Assembly: GCA_017416765.1 (NCBI GenBank)
Contig: JAFQBE010000032.1
Coordinates: 1-64,000, forward strand
DNA length: 64,000 nucleotides
Origin: Clostridia bacterium
GTDB lineage: Bacteria > Bacillota > Clostridia > Oscillospirales > Acutalibacteraceae
Reading direction: 5' to 3'
Shown in pieces: positions 48,264 to 56,050 of the stretch. The translations under genes and the position numbers were made by a program. The stretch's first letter is position 1. The number at the start of each line of letters is the position of its first letter. The notes beneath the pieces are model-generated. The model had not been told where the DNA came from and did no database searches. It worked only from the letters and a program-made list of their open reading frames with translations.

Positions 48264-49622
48264 ATGACCGATTTTGAAAGGGACAAGTTAACAGCCGAAA
48301 AAATTGCTGAAGCGGTACAAAGCCGCGGCGGCAGGGCTTACTATGTCGGCGGTTATGTGCGCGACCTTATATGCGGCAGGGAAAACAAGGATATTGACAT
48401 TGAAATTCACGGTGTTTCACCTGCCTGCCTTGAAGGTATTCTTGACAGCTTCGGCGAACGCATTGCAATAGGTGAAAGCTTTGGTATATACAACATCAAA
48501 GGCTATCACATAGATATAGCCATGCCGCGCAAGGAAAATGCAAGAGGCAGCGGTCACAGAGATTTTGATATTTTTGTTGACCCGTTTATCGGTACAAGGG
48601 ATGCCGCAAAAAGGCGCGATTTCACCGTAAACGCGCTGATGCAGGATGTATTGAGCAGCGAAGTTATTGACCACTTCGGCGGAACGGACGACCTCAACAA
48701 CGGCATACTGCGCCATGTAAACGATTCAAGCTTTGCCGAAGACCCGCTGCGTGTACTGCGTGCGGCACAGTTCGCCGCACGGTTTGAACTTACCGTTGCA
48801 CCCGAAACCGTTGAACTGTGCAGTAAAATGCAGCTTGAACATCTTTCAAAAGAAAGAATTGAGGGTGAACTGAAAAAAGCACTTTTAAAAGCAGAAAAGC
48901 CGTCAATCTTTTTTGAAACCCTGCGCGAAATGAATCAGCTTGATATATGGTTTCCCGAAATCAAGGCACTTATCGGCATTGAACAAAACCGCAAGTATCA
49001 CACCGAGGGCGATGTGTGGAACCACACAATGCGTGTTCTTGATGCGGCGGCAAAATACAGAGAAAAAGCCGAACATCCCATGGGCTTCATGCTTGCCGCG
49101 CTGACACACGATGTAGGCAAAGCGGTATGCACCGAAATTATAAACGGCGAGCTTCACGCATACGCACACGAATCAAAAGGGCTGCCGCTGGCAGAAGAAC
49201 TGCTCAGGCGCATAACAAACGAAGTAAAGCTTATTGAATACGCACTCAACCTTATTGAGCTGCACATGAAGCCGAACGTTATAGCCAAAGCAAAATCCGC
49301 AATAAAATCAACAAACAAGCTGTTCGACAGTGCTGTTGACCCCGCTGCGCTGATTTACCTTGCAACGGCTGACAGCGAAGGTACAATTACACCGCACAGC
49401 CACACAATGTACACCGACTTCCTGTTTGAACGGCTTGAAATATACCGCAGCTATATGTCGCGCCCCTATGTAATGGGCAAGGACCTGATTCAAGCGGGAT
49501 TGAAACCGTCAAAAAACTTTTCTGAAATACTGGATTATGCACATAAGCTGCGCCTTGCAGGAATAGGTAAAGACAATGCATTGAAACAAACACTTGCATA
49601 TGCAAGAAAGCTGGATAAATAA
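48264..49622 (+). CDS. cca: CCA tRNA nucleotidyltransferase with HD domain
   Basis: The enzyme builds or repairs the 3' CCA end of tRNAs. Motifs are GGYVRDLI (NTP-binding glycines), DIDIEIHG with the metal-binding Asp pair, RRDFTVNALM, EDPLRVLRAAQFAARF and an HD-type domain with THDVGK in the second half. The C-terminal HD domain may give phosphohydrolase activity. The start ATG at 48264 has GGAG about 9 nt upstream; the longer frame would run through the tRNA gene. The 452-residue length is usual. The gene lies directly after tRNA-Lys, which already encodes CCA. Confidence 0.93.
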   Translation: MTDFERDKLTAEKIAEAVQSRGGRAYYVGGYVRDLICGRENKDIDIEIHGVSPACLEGILDSFGERIAIGESFGIYNIKGYHIDIAMPRKENARGSGHRDFDIFVDPFIGTRDAAKRRDFTVNALMQDVLSSEVIDHFGGTDDLNNGILRHVNDSSFAEDPLRVLRAAQFAARFELTVAPETVELCSKMQLEHLSKERIEGELKKALLKAEKPSIFFETLREMNQLDIWFPEIKALIGIEQNRKYHTEGDVWNHTMRVLDAAAKYREKAEHPMGFMLAALTHDVGKAVCTEIINGELHAYAHESKGLPLAEELLRRITNEVKLIEYALNLIELHMKPNVIAKAKSAIKSTNKLFDSAVDPAALIYLATADSEGTITPHSHTMYTDFLFERLEIYRSYMSRPYVMGKDLIQAGLKPSKNFSEILDYAHKLRLAGIGKDNALKQTLAYARKLDK

Positions 49623-49624
49623 AA

Positions 49625-49660
49625 AAAGAGTATGGCAAGAAAATCTGTGCCATACTCTTT
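49625..49660. terminator. Bidirectional terminator between cca and the regulator gene
   Basis: AAAGAGTATGGCA and TGCCATACTCTTT form a 13 bp perfect stem; A-rich before and T-rich after, so it serves both convergent genes. Confidence 0.85.
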
Positions 49661-49859
49661 ATTCTTTTTCAAACGCTATAATATCGCATACATCACAATC
49701 GAGCGCATAACAAAGCGCATCCAAGGTTTTCGTGCTTATTGCTTCACCCTTTTTTATTCTGTGAAGCGTATTAGCAGAAAAGCCCTGTTTGAAAATAAGG
49801 TGATATTCAGTTATCCCCTTTCTAAAAAGAGTTTCGTAAAACGGTTTGTAACTAATCAA
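49659..49859 (-). CDS. Small XRE-type regulator (HTH_26)
   Basis: The 66-residue protein begins MISYKPFYETLFRKGITEYH, a start I know from a widespread clostridial single-domain regulator family. The DNA-reading part is FSANTLHRIKKGEAISTKTL and the end DALCYALDCDVCDIIAFEKE. I chose the TTG at 49857-49859 for that reason; GGTGA lies 5 nt upstream, while the GTG at 49871 has no site. It is divergent from a two-gene unit whose promoter lies in a near-perfect 22 bp palindrome, which is its likely operator. Confidence 0.8.
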   Translation of the reverse strand: MISYKPFYETLFRKGITEYHLIFKQGFSANTLHRIKKGEAISTKTLDALCYALDCDVCDIIAFEKE

Positions 49860-49895
49860 CAAAATCACCAATTAAATTTTATCATATTCAAGATA

Positions 49896-49924
49896 TTGAC
49901 TATACTTAATATATTGAGTATAAT
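49896..49924 (+). promoter_or_regulatory. Promoter with palindromic operator for the small-protein pair
   Basis: TTGACT (49896-49901), 17 nt, TATAAT (49919-49924). TATACTTAATA and TATTGAGTATA (49901-49922) form a palindrome with one mismatch that fills the spacer and touches both boxes; a bound dimer would block polymerase. Confidence 0.75.
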
Positions 49925-49954
49925 ATTGATAAATTCATGGAGGTGATGAAAAAT

Positions 49955-50047
49955 ATGGCTGAATTCATTGGCGGAGTTTTAGGTGTATTATTAGTAATCT
50001 ACACAATATATACATTTATAAAATTCATTGGTAAAATTTTTAAATAA
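49955..50047 (+). CDS. 30-residue single-helix membrane peptide
   Basis: ATG 49955 opens a 30-codon frame whose product MAEFIGGVLGVLLVIYTIYT continues with FIKFIGKIFK: one membrane helix and a basic end. GGAGGTG lies about 9-11 nt upstream. An ATG at 49946 would add MKN but is too close to the ribosome site. It is first in a unit with the gene at 50067 under the palindromic operator. Short hydrophobic cationic peptides of this kind can be type I-like toxins or membrane-protein partners; no data here decide. Confidence 0.6.
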   Translation: MAEFIGGVLGVLLVIYTIYTFIKFIGKIFK

Positions 50048-50066
50048 ATTTAAAGGAGAGCTTATA

Positions 50067-50459
50067 ATGGGTCAGGTTTATGAACCTAATGGGAAAGTTC
50101 TGGAAGGAAATTACGAAGGCAAAAATGTATATTGGTTGCATGACGGCAGTTTTGCTATTGTTACAGGAAAAATAGATACACGCTTATTTGGCGCAGGACA
50201 CATAATACATAAAAAAATAGATAAAACAACCGTCGAAAGGTTTGTAGAGCTCGGCACAGCTCAAACAGGTGCAGATGCTTCAGCCGTTGCCAAAGGTATG
50301 TTCTGGGCAGGTCCTTTAGGTGCAGCCATAGGAGCCGCAGCTTCACAATCTTTTTCTGGTGATTTGGCGATTTACTTTAAAGACGGTGAAAAGTGCGTAA
50401 TACGAATGTTTCACCCCAAACCATTTCAAGCATTAAAATCAAAACTGTTTGTTTTATAA
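50067..50459 (+). CDS. Hypothetical protein with Gly/Ala-rich hydrophobic segment
   Basis: The 130-residue protein starts MGQVYEPNGKVLEGNYEGKN, with short beta-like strands (VYWLHDGSFAIVTGKIDTRL). An Ala/Gly-rich hydrophobic stretch (AKGMFWAGPLGAAIGAAASQ, about residues 76-95) could insert in a membrane. A last beta part (GDLAIYFKDGEKCVIRMFHP) follows. The ATG has GGAG 8 nt upstream; the longer frame begins in the preceding peptide gene. I do not recognise the family. It is expressed with the 30-residue peptide under the regulator encoded divergently and ends in a clear hairpin. Confidence 0.7.
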   Translation: MGQVYEPNGKVLEGNYEGKNVYWLHDGSFAIVTGKIDTRLFGAGHIIHKKIDKTTVERFVELGTAQTGADASAVAKGMFWAGPLGAAIGAAASQSFSGDLAIYFKDGEKCVIRMFHPKPFQALKSKLFVL

Positions 50460-50464
50460 ACAGC

Positions 50465-50497
50465 AACGGACTTTGGCTGACTAAACCAAAGTCCGTT
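50465..50497. terminator. Terminator between two convergent genes
   Basis: AACGGACTTTGG and CCAAAGTCCGTT form a 12 bp perfect stem, then GTTAGTTTTTTG on the plus strand. Confidence 0.85.
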
Positions 50498-50515
50498 GTT
50501 AGTTTTTTGAAATAT

Positions 50516-51736
50516 TTATCCCTTTTTATTCTTCTGTTTGTTCTGCTGTTTTTTTGCGTTATATGCAGCGCGCTCTGCTTCGAGCTTGCGCTGTCGTTCC
50601 TCTTCGGCTTCCGCCTTGCGCACGCGTGCTTTATCAAGCTGCATTTTTGCAACAATAGCCGCAACTATAATTACCGCCGCCGCGATACCGAAAAATATAA
50701 ACATACACACTTTGCCGCCTATGGGTGTGCAGATGCCGCAGGTTGTACACTTTGCAGGGAGCAGACCCTTGCCTTCTATCCAGCGCGGAGTTATAACCTT
50801 AAAATGCTCAGTTTCCTCGGAAGTGAGCGGATTATCCTTTTCATCATAGCAGAAATAGCAAAATTTTACTTTGACAAGCTTTTCATCATCAAAATCAGCT
50901 GCGTTGAAATAAATCTTCTTTTCTTCATTCGAGAAATAACTGCCGGTCGAGCTGATAGTTGCCTGCTCAAAGCCGCCGCCCAAATCAACATAGGCGCGCA
51001 TTATCATGCCCGAATTGCCATGGGTTGTATAAATAATCTGTGCCTGCTTGATGCTTTCGGGTACAGCCGCTTTAAACGCAATATACGGCATATCCGTACC
51101 TTCAACATACTCTACCCTTACATCTGAAATTTCGGGTGCCTCAAATTCTCTTGGTATTTCAGGCAAGGCTGCATCGCGCTTAACCGCTACAGGCTCTGTC
51201 CAGTCGGACAGCATTATAAAGCCGCCTGCTTCCACTGCACCGGCAAGCACCGCCCTCAGGCGAAATTCAAGGCTGTGGTTTTCAAAATCAAAAACATTTT
51301 TACCGTCTTCTGTTTTCACCGCAAGCGCACCTGCATTCTTAACCGCCGTATCGTTATTAAGGTAAAGCAAGTCAAGCGTTTTTACAGTTTCGCCCACATT
51401 CAGTGCCGAACCGTAAACCGAAGCTTCGGGACTGTTATCCCACTCTTTGGTATACTGCCATTCGCCGCCGTCAACACGGTAGTCAAGCTGAATATAAGAA
51501 TATGCGCTGCTTATTCCGTGCTTTACCATGGTTGCTTTATCGCCCGTAAGGCTTGCGAACTCATCTGTCAACGCGCAGGCAATTACAACCCGTTCCGATT
51601 TACCGTCGTCCCTGACAGTATATTCGACCATATAAGGTGCGTCTATTTTATCCAGCCCTTCTGCGGCCTGCGAAGGAAACACAAAAAGCAATAATGCCAG
51701 AATAAGGCACATAAAAACTGAAGCTGTTCTTTTCAA
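50516..51736 (-). CDS. Cell-surface type I membrane protein, hypothetical
   Basis: A signal peptide (SVFMCLILALLLFVFPSQA) is followed by about 315 extracellular residues with fibronectin/Ig-like strands (YIQLDYRVDGGEWQYTKEWD, LEFRLRAVLAG). A cysteine knot-like segment CTTCGICTPIGGKVC stands right before a membrane helix (MFIFFGIAAAVIIVAAIVA). The cytoplasmic tail is a charged coiled coil rich in Glu, Arg and Lys (RVRKAEAEEERQRKLEAERA). The CTTCGICxP pattern could bind metal or form disulfides. Translation starts at TTG with AAGGGG about 8 nt upstream. The function is unknown; adhesion or surface sensing is a guess. Confidence 0.72.
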   Translation of the reverse strand: MKRTASVFMCLILALLLFVFPSQAAEGLDKIDAPYMVEYTVRDDGKSERVVIACALTDEFASLTGDKATMVKHGISSAYSYIQLDYRVDGGEWQYTKEWDNSPEASVYGSALNVGETVKTLDLLYLNNDTAVKNAGALAVKTEDGKNVFDFENHSLEFRLRAVLAGAVEAGGFIMLSDWTEPVAVKRDAALPEIPREFEAPEISDVRVEYVEGTDMPYIAFKAAVPESIKQAQIIYTTHGNSGMIMRAYVDLGGGFEQATISSTGSYFSNEEKKIYFNAADFDDEKLVKVKFCYFCYDEKDNPLTSEETEHFKVITPRWIEGKGLLPAKCTTCGICTPIGGKVCMFIFFGIAAAVIIVAAIVAKMQLDKARVRKAEAEEERQRKLEAERAAYNAKKQQNKQKNKKG

Positions 51737-51816
51737 ATATAAAACCCCTTTAAAGTTACTGACTATATATTAAACTTTTATTGCACAAAATTCAAGAGGT
51801 AAACGCAGTTGTTTTA

Positions 51817-51845
51817 TTGACTACTGAATAATTACAGTTTATAAT
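51817..51845 (+). promoter_or_regulatory. Promoter of rlmA-MATE operon
   Basis: TTGACT (51817-51822), 17 nt, TATAAT (51840-51845). Confidence 0.75.
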
Positions 51846-51876
51846 AAAATGTAATTAATAATGAAAGAGAAAATTT

Positions 51877-52716
51877 ATGAAGCTTTTGTTATGCCCTATA
51901 TGCAAATCAGAACTAACACAATGCGGCAATTCGCTCAGATGCGAAAAATCGCATTGCTTTGACCTTGCCAGGGAGGGCTATGTAAACCTGCTTACAGGCA
52001 GCAAATCAGGCGAGCTTATAGGCGACAATGCCGATATGGCACGATGCCGAAAAAACTTTCTTGATAAGGGATACTTTCAGCCGCTTGCAGAAAGAATATG
52101 TGAAATAATAAACGAAAGCAACAGCCGTACTGTTGTTGACATTTGCTGCGGAGAAGGCTACTACACCGAATATATAAAGGTAAATACAGGCGCTGACATT
52201 TATGGCTTTGACATATCAAAGCAAATGGTTCGCCTTGCGGCAAAGCGCAGATGCGGTGCAAACTTTTTTGTTGCAAACATGGCGGATATTCCGCTTGCAG
52301 ATTCTGCCGCTGATTGTGCAGTTCACCTTTTTGCACCGTTTTGTGAAAATGAATTTGCACGCATAATCAAAAGCGGCGGCTTACTGATAAGCGTTGCTCC
52401 GGGCAGACATCATCTGCACAAGCTGAAAGAAAAGCTGTACGACACACCGTATGAAAACGATGAAGCTCCGCCCGAACTGAAAGGCTTCACCCTTATACGC
52501 ACTGAAAATGTAAAGGCTGAAATTCATCTGAACAGCAGTGAAGACATTGACGCACTTTTCAGAATGACCCCGTATTATTACCACACCTCACAGGCGGACA
52601 AAGAAAAGCTTACGGGACTTGATTCACTCGACACACAAACTGACTTTTTTATAAGAATATACCTCAAGGATATACCGCAAGGATTAAGCTATGAAACGTA
52701 TAAAACACGAAATTGA
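51877..52716 (+). CDS. rlmA: 23S rRNA (guanine-N1)-methyltransferase, RlmA family
   Basis: The enzyme methylates a guanine in helix 35 of 23S rRNA (G745 or G748 by E. coli numbering). The N-terminal zinc site is CPICKSELTQCGNSLRCEKS, followed by the family signature FDLAREGYVNLL. The SAM-binding fold starts VVDICCGEGYYTEYI and continues to GGLLISVAPGRHHLHKLKE. The 279-residue length is normal. RlmA-type methylation affects some ribosome-targeting antibiotics (such as tylosin for the Gram-positive class), and the gene overlaps a MATE efflux gene by 26 bases, so a resistance-type pair is conceivable. Confidence 0.85.
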   Translation: MKLLLCPICKSELTQCGNSLRCEKSHCFDLAREGYVNLLTGSKSGELIGDNADMARCRKNFLDKGYFQPLAERICEIINESNSRTVVDICCGEGYYTEYIKVNTGADIYGFDISKQMVRLAAKRRCGANFFVANMADIPLADSAADCAVHLFAPFCENEFARIIKSGGLLISVAPGRHHLHKLKEKLYDTPYENDEAPPELKGFTLIRTENVKAEIHLNSSEDIDALFRMTPYYYHTSQADKEKLTGLDSLDTQTDFFIRIYLKDIPQGLSYETYKTRN

Positions 52717-54049
52717 TATGTGCAACGGCCCACTTCTGGGTAAGGTACTGAAATTCTCATTGCCGCTTATGCTATCGGGCATATTGCAGCTGCTGTACAA
52801 TGCCGCAGATGTTGCCGTTGTGGGCAGATATGCAGGCAGCAATTCACTTGCCGCAGTAGGCTCAACAGGCTCGCTAATTAACCTGATGATTAATCTGTTT
52901 ATCGGTTTAAGCGTCGGTGCAAGTGTTGTTGTAGCCAAAAACCTCGGCGCACATGACTTTCGCAAGGCACATGATGCTGTTCACACTTCTATTGCACTAA
53001 GCCTTGTTTCCGGCGTTGCAACGCTGATTATAGGTGTGTGCTTTTCAGCCTTCTTCCTTAAGCTTATGGACACACCGGGCGATGTTATAGACCTCGCAAC
53101 ACTTTATATGCGGATTTATTTTCTGGGTATGCCCGCGCTGATGGTTTATAACTTCGGCAGTGCAATACTCCGCGCCATGGGCGACACTATGCGCCCGCTG
53201 TTTTTCCTTACGATATCCGGCATTATAAATGTAGCACTCAATCTTTTATTTGTGCGTGTATTTCACATGGATGTGGCAGGTGTTGCGCTTGCAACAATTA
53301 TTTCGCAATACATTTCCGCAATACTTGTTGTGATTTGTCTGCACAAGCTTGAAAACTGCTGCCACCTTGATTTCAAAGCCATCCGCTTCAAAAAAGCTCT
53401 TGTGCTTGAAACAATTAAGGTAGGCTTACCTGCGGGAATTCAAAGCTCGCTGTTTTCAATTTCAAATGTGCTTATTCAGTCATCAATCAATTCGTTCGGT
53501 TCTACCGTTATGGCAGGCAATGCTGCTGCGAGTAACATAGAAGGCTTTACCTACACCTCAATGAACTCAATATATCAGGCGGCAATAACCTTTACAAGCC
53601 AAAATGTCGGAGCTAAAAAGCCGGAACGAATAAACCGTGTAATGCTTTCCACTCTGCTGACCGTTACAGCAGTCGGACTTGTAATGGGTATAGGCTCATA
53701 CCTACTTGGTGAACCGCTGCTTAAAATTTACTCAACCGATACTGCCATTATTCCCTACGGAATAACAAGGCTGAAAATAGTATGTGTTCCGTATTTTCTT
53801 TGCGGCACGATGGAAATATTCGTAGGTATGCTGAGAGGTATGAACTGCTCTACTCTGCCGATGTTTGTCTCAATTTTCGGTTCGTGTGTTTTCAGGGTGC
53901 TGTGGGTTTACACAGCCTTCCGTATGTATCCTACGCTTGAAACGCTGTATATTGCCTACCCTATCTCATGGCTGCTTTGCACTTTGGTTCATTTCATTTG
54001 TTACCTTATTATAAAAAAGCGGATAACGAAAAAACTGCTTGCAGAATAA
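52691..54049 (+). CDS. MATE-family efflux transporter
   Basis: Twelve membrane helices in two bundles are predictable in this 452-residue protein. Family features are visible: PLMLSGILQLLYNAADVAVV in helix 1, AVGSTGSLINLMINLFIGLS in helix 2, VGLPAGIQSSLFSISNVLIQ in helix 7. MATE pumps expel cationic drugs or metabolites against Na+ or H+. The ATG sits inside the rlmA 3' end with AAGGA 7 nt upstream, so both are one transcript. Substrate is unknown. Confidence 0.93.
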   Translation: MKRIKHEIDMCNGPLLGKVLKFSLPLMLSGILQLLYNAADVAVVGRYAGSNSLAAVGSTGSLINLMINLFIGLSVGASVVVAKNLGAHDFRKAHDAVHTSIALSLVSGVATLIIGVCFSAFFLKLMDTPGDVIDLATLYMRIYFLGMPALMVYNFGSAILRAMGDTMRPLFFLTISGIINVALNLLFVRVFHMDVAGVALATIISQYISAILVVICLHKLENCCHLDFKAIRFKKALVLETIKVGLPAGIQSSLFSISNVLIQSSINSFGSTVMAGNAAASNIEGFTYTSMNSIYQAAITFTSQNVGAKKPERINRVMLSTLLTVTAVGLVMGIGSYLLGEPLLKIYSTDTAIIPYGITRLKIVCVPYFLCGTMEIFVGMLRGMNCSTLPMFVSIFGSCVFRVLWVYTAFRMYPTLETLYIAYPISWLLCTLVHFICYLIIKKRITKKLLAE

Positions 54050-54064
54050 AATTGCGCATAAAAA

Positions 54065-54096
54065 AACTCCATGTTCTCATGACGGAACATGGAGTT
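54065..54096. terminator. Bidirectional terminator after the MATE gene
   Basis: AACTCCATGTTC and GAACATGGAGTT form a 12 bp perfect stem, followed by GATTTTTTAC. The base and tail match the hairpins at 4893 and 8405 although the tip differs. Confidence 0.85.
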
Positions 54097-54108
54097 GATT
54101 TTTTACTG

Positions 54109-54516
54109 TTATGCTGCGTTTTGTGTACCGCTTTCGGGCACAAGCCTTGTATAGCTTGTCTGCACACCTGTGCCCGTATCGGTAAGGGTGAGTGTATCCT
54201 CGGTCAGCACAAAGGTTTTTGTATCGGTATAGGATATGCTGTAGAGCGAATAAACAATAGTTATAGTTGAAGCTTCTTCATCAACAGTATAATTGCCATT
54301 GAAAGAAACCACACCAAGCAGCGGAACATCAAGGTTACCGCTTGCAACGCCCTCTTCGGTAAACACAAGGGAATATATGCCGTTACCCGAAGTCCATTCG
54401 CCTACAATCAGGTTTTCCGGAGCCATTATTACTTCTTTTTCGTAAACATTCCAGCCGATAAGACCTGCGCCTGCAAGAACTGCTATAACAAGCACTGCAA
54501 CTATTATTTTTTTCAT
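54109..54516 (-). CDS. Small exported protein with lipocalin-like C-terminal domain
   Basis: An N-terminal membrane helix (IIVAVLVIAVLAGAGLIGW) is followed by about 100 residues of beta-rich sequence: NLIVGEWTSGNGIYSLVFTE, SFNGNYTVDEEASTITIVYS, TFVLTEDTLTLTDTG. The G-x-W start and strand pattern recall lipocalin-like or DUF5640 domains. I favour the Met at 54516 because the upstream Met leaves no space to AAAGG; both are possible. It lies 26 bp downstream of the autokinase gene and may belong to the exopolysaccharide unit. Confidence 0.6.
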   Translation of the reverse strand: MKKIIVAVLVIAVLAGAGLIGWNVYEKEVIMAPENLIVGEWTSGNGIYSLVFTEEGVASGNLDVPLLGVVSFNGNYTVDEEASTITIVYSLYSISYTDTKTFVLTEDTLTLTDTGTGVQTSYTRLVPESGTQNAA

Positions 54517-54542
54517 TCTCCGGTTCATCCTTTCATTTTTAA

Positions 54543-56048
54543 TTATTTATCTTCTTCGTCGGTATCGCTCTGTTTGGCATTTAAATAACCGTAGCCGTAG
54601 CCATAACCGTAGCCGTAACCGCGTCCGTAGCCGTATCGCTTACCGTAGCCGCCGTAACCGTACTTATACTTGCCGTAAGCACCTCTTACACCGCTGACGG
54701 TTGCACCGTTGAAAATACAACCGATAAGCTCAGCCTTATTGGAGCTGATATCTTCAATAACACCGCGTATACGGCCGCTTGCTGCATGGTTTTCGCGAAC
54801 AACAAGAACAGTTGCATCGGTAAAGTTGGTTAGAATATTTGCATCGGCAACAACTGAAGCAGGAGCAGTATCGACAATAACATAGTCAAATTCTGCACGA
54901 GCCGCCTTGATAAGCTTGTTCATCTGCTGTGAAGAAAGCATTTCCGTAGGCTCGTCATTTGCCTGAACCGTTGCAAGAATAAAGAGTTTATGCTTTTCAA
55001 CATATTTTATAGCATCACTGAGTTCTGTTTTGCCGCTGATAACATTGGCAAGGTCACACTCGGGGCTTACATTAAGATTAAGGAACTTGCATATAGCGGG
55101 CTTACGCATATCAGCATCAATTACAAGAACTGAATTGCCGTTTTGAGCAAGGCTGAGTGCAAGGTTGACAGCAACGGTCGTTTTACCTTCATTTTCGTTG
55201 GCACTTGTAATCATAATAACCTTGTGGTCGTTACGCTTACAGTAAGCTTCAATCTTTGTTCTGATAGCCTTATATCCTTCAATAAACGAGAAGCCGAGAG
55301 TTCTGTCCGTAATAAGCAGACGCTTCTGTCTGTTCTTTTTCTTTTTATCCTTTACATTGTCGATTGAGCCTATCATGTTGGCATCGAGTTTTACCGCAAT
55401 ATCGTCAGCAGTCTGAACGGTATCGTGAATTGCATTTGTGATAAGCACGGCAATGAAAGCCAGTATAAAGCCGACTATCGCACCGACAATTGTATAAAGC
55501 GTATATGAAGTCTGTGTATCTGCATGCTCCGGATAAACGGGCTTTTCATACATCTGAAGTCTTGCATTCGGGTAAGCATAGTCAACTATTTCGCTGTAGC
55601 AGTTTGCTATACTTGTAGCTATTGCAAAAGATTTTTCCGGCGAACCTGTTTTTACGCTGACTATAATAATGTTGGTGTTACTCATTATCTCAGTATTCAT
55701 CGCATCTGCAACATTTTCAGCAGTCAGGTTATAGCCGCTGTTCTGCGCAACACGCTCGCACATGGTTCTGCCTTCGAGAATATATTTGAATGTATTTGCC
55801 ATCATGATTGAAGAGTTGATATCGCTCGATGAATTGACATCTGTAGCTTCCTTATTGTAAACGGTAAAGCTCAGGTCCGATGTATAGGTCGGATCAGTGG
55901 TAGCAAATGCCGCACCCCAACCTATTGCACCGACAACTATAGCTGAAACCAGCAGAAGCCACCATTTTCTTACCACAGTTTCAAGCAAAAACAATACATT
56001 TATTTCTATCCCCTTGGGAGCAGCAGTGCTGTTGATATTTGCATCCAT
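54543..56048 (-). CDS. Polysaccharide co-polymerase fused to tyrosine autokinase (Wzc/CpsCD-like)
   Basis: Residues about 15-200 are the Wzz chain-length domain: a membrane helix near 28-50, an outer domain and a second helix (TLYTIVGAIVGFILAFIAVL). The rest is a BY-kinase: Walker A SANENEGKTTVAVNLA, Walker A' VLVIDADMRKP and Walker B DYVIVDTAP. The C terminus is a Tyr/Gly cluster with about sixteen tyrosines (KYKYGYGGYGKRYGYGRGYG and onward), the autophosphorylation tail. Fusion in one chain is the Gram-negative style but also occurs in clostridia. It starts 2 bases after the polymerase-like gene, so they act together in exopolysaccharide export. Glycosyltransferase genes are missing here. 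Confidence 0.9.
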   Translation of the reverse strand: MDANINSTAAPKGIEINVLFLLETVVRKWWLLLVSAIVVGAIGWGAAFATTDPTYTSDLSFTVYNKEATDVNSSSDINSSIMMANTFKYILEGRTMCERVAQNSGYNLTAENVADAMNTEIMSNTNIIIVSVKTGSPEKSFAIATSIANCYSEIVDYAYPNARLQMYEKPVYPEHADTQTSYTLYTIVGAIVGFILAFIAVLITNAIHDTVQTADDIAVKLDANMIGSIDNVKDKKKKNRQKRLLITDRTLGFSFIEGYKAIRTKIEAYCKRNDHKVIMITSANENEGKTTVAVNLALSLAQNGNSVLVIDADMRKPAICKFLNLNVSPECDLANVISGKTELSDAIKYVEKHKLFILATVQANDEPTEMLSSQQMNKLIKAARAEFDYVIVDTAPASVVADANILTNFTDATVLVVRENHAASGRIRGVIEDISSNKAELIGCIFNGATVSGVRGAYGKYKYGYGGYGKRYGYGRGYGYGYGYGYGYLNAKQSDTDEEDK

Positions 56049-56050
56049 TT

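Noticed and set aside
51877..54049. Antibiotic resistance island from rlmA plus MATE
   Set aside because: Both families are common housekeeping genes; overlap alone does not show resistance, and no mobility genes are near.
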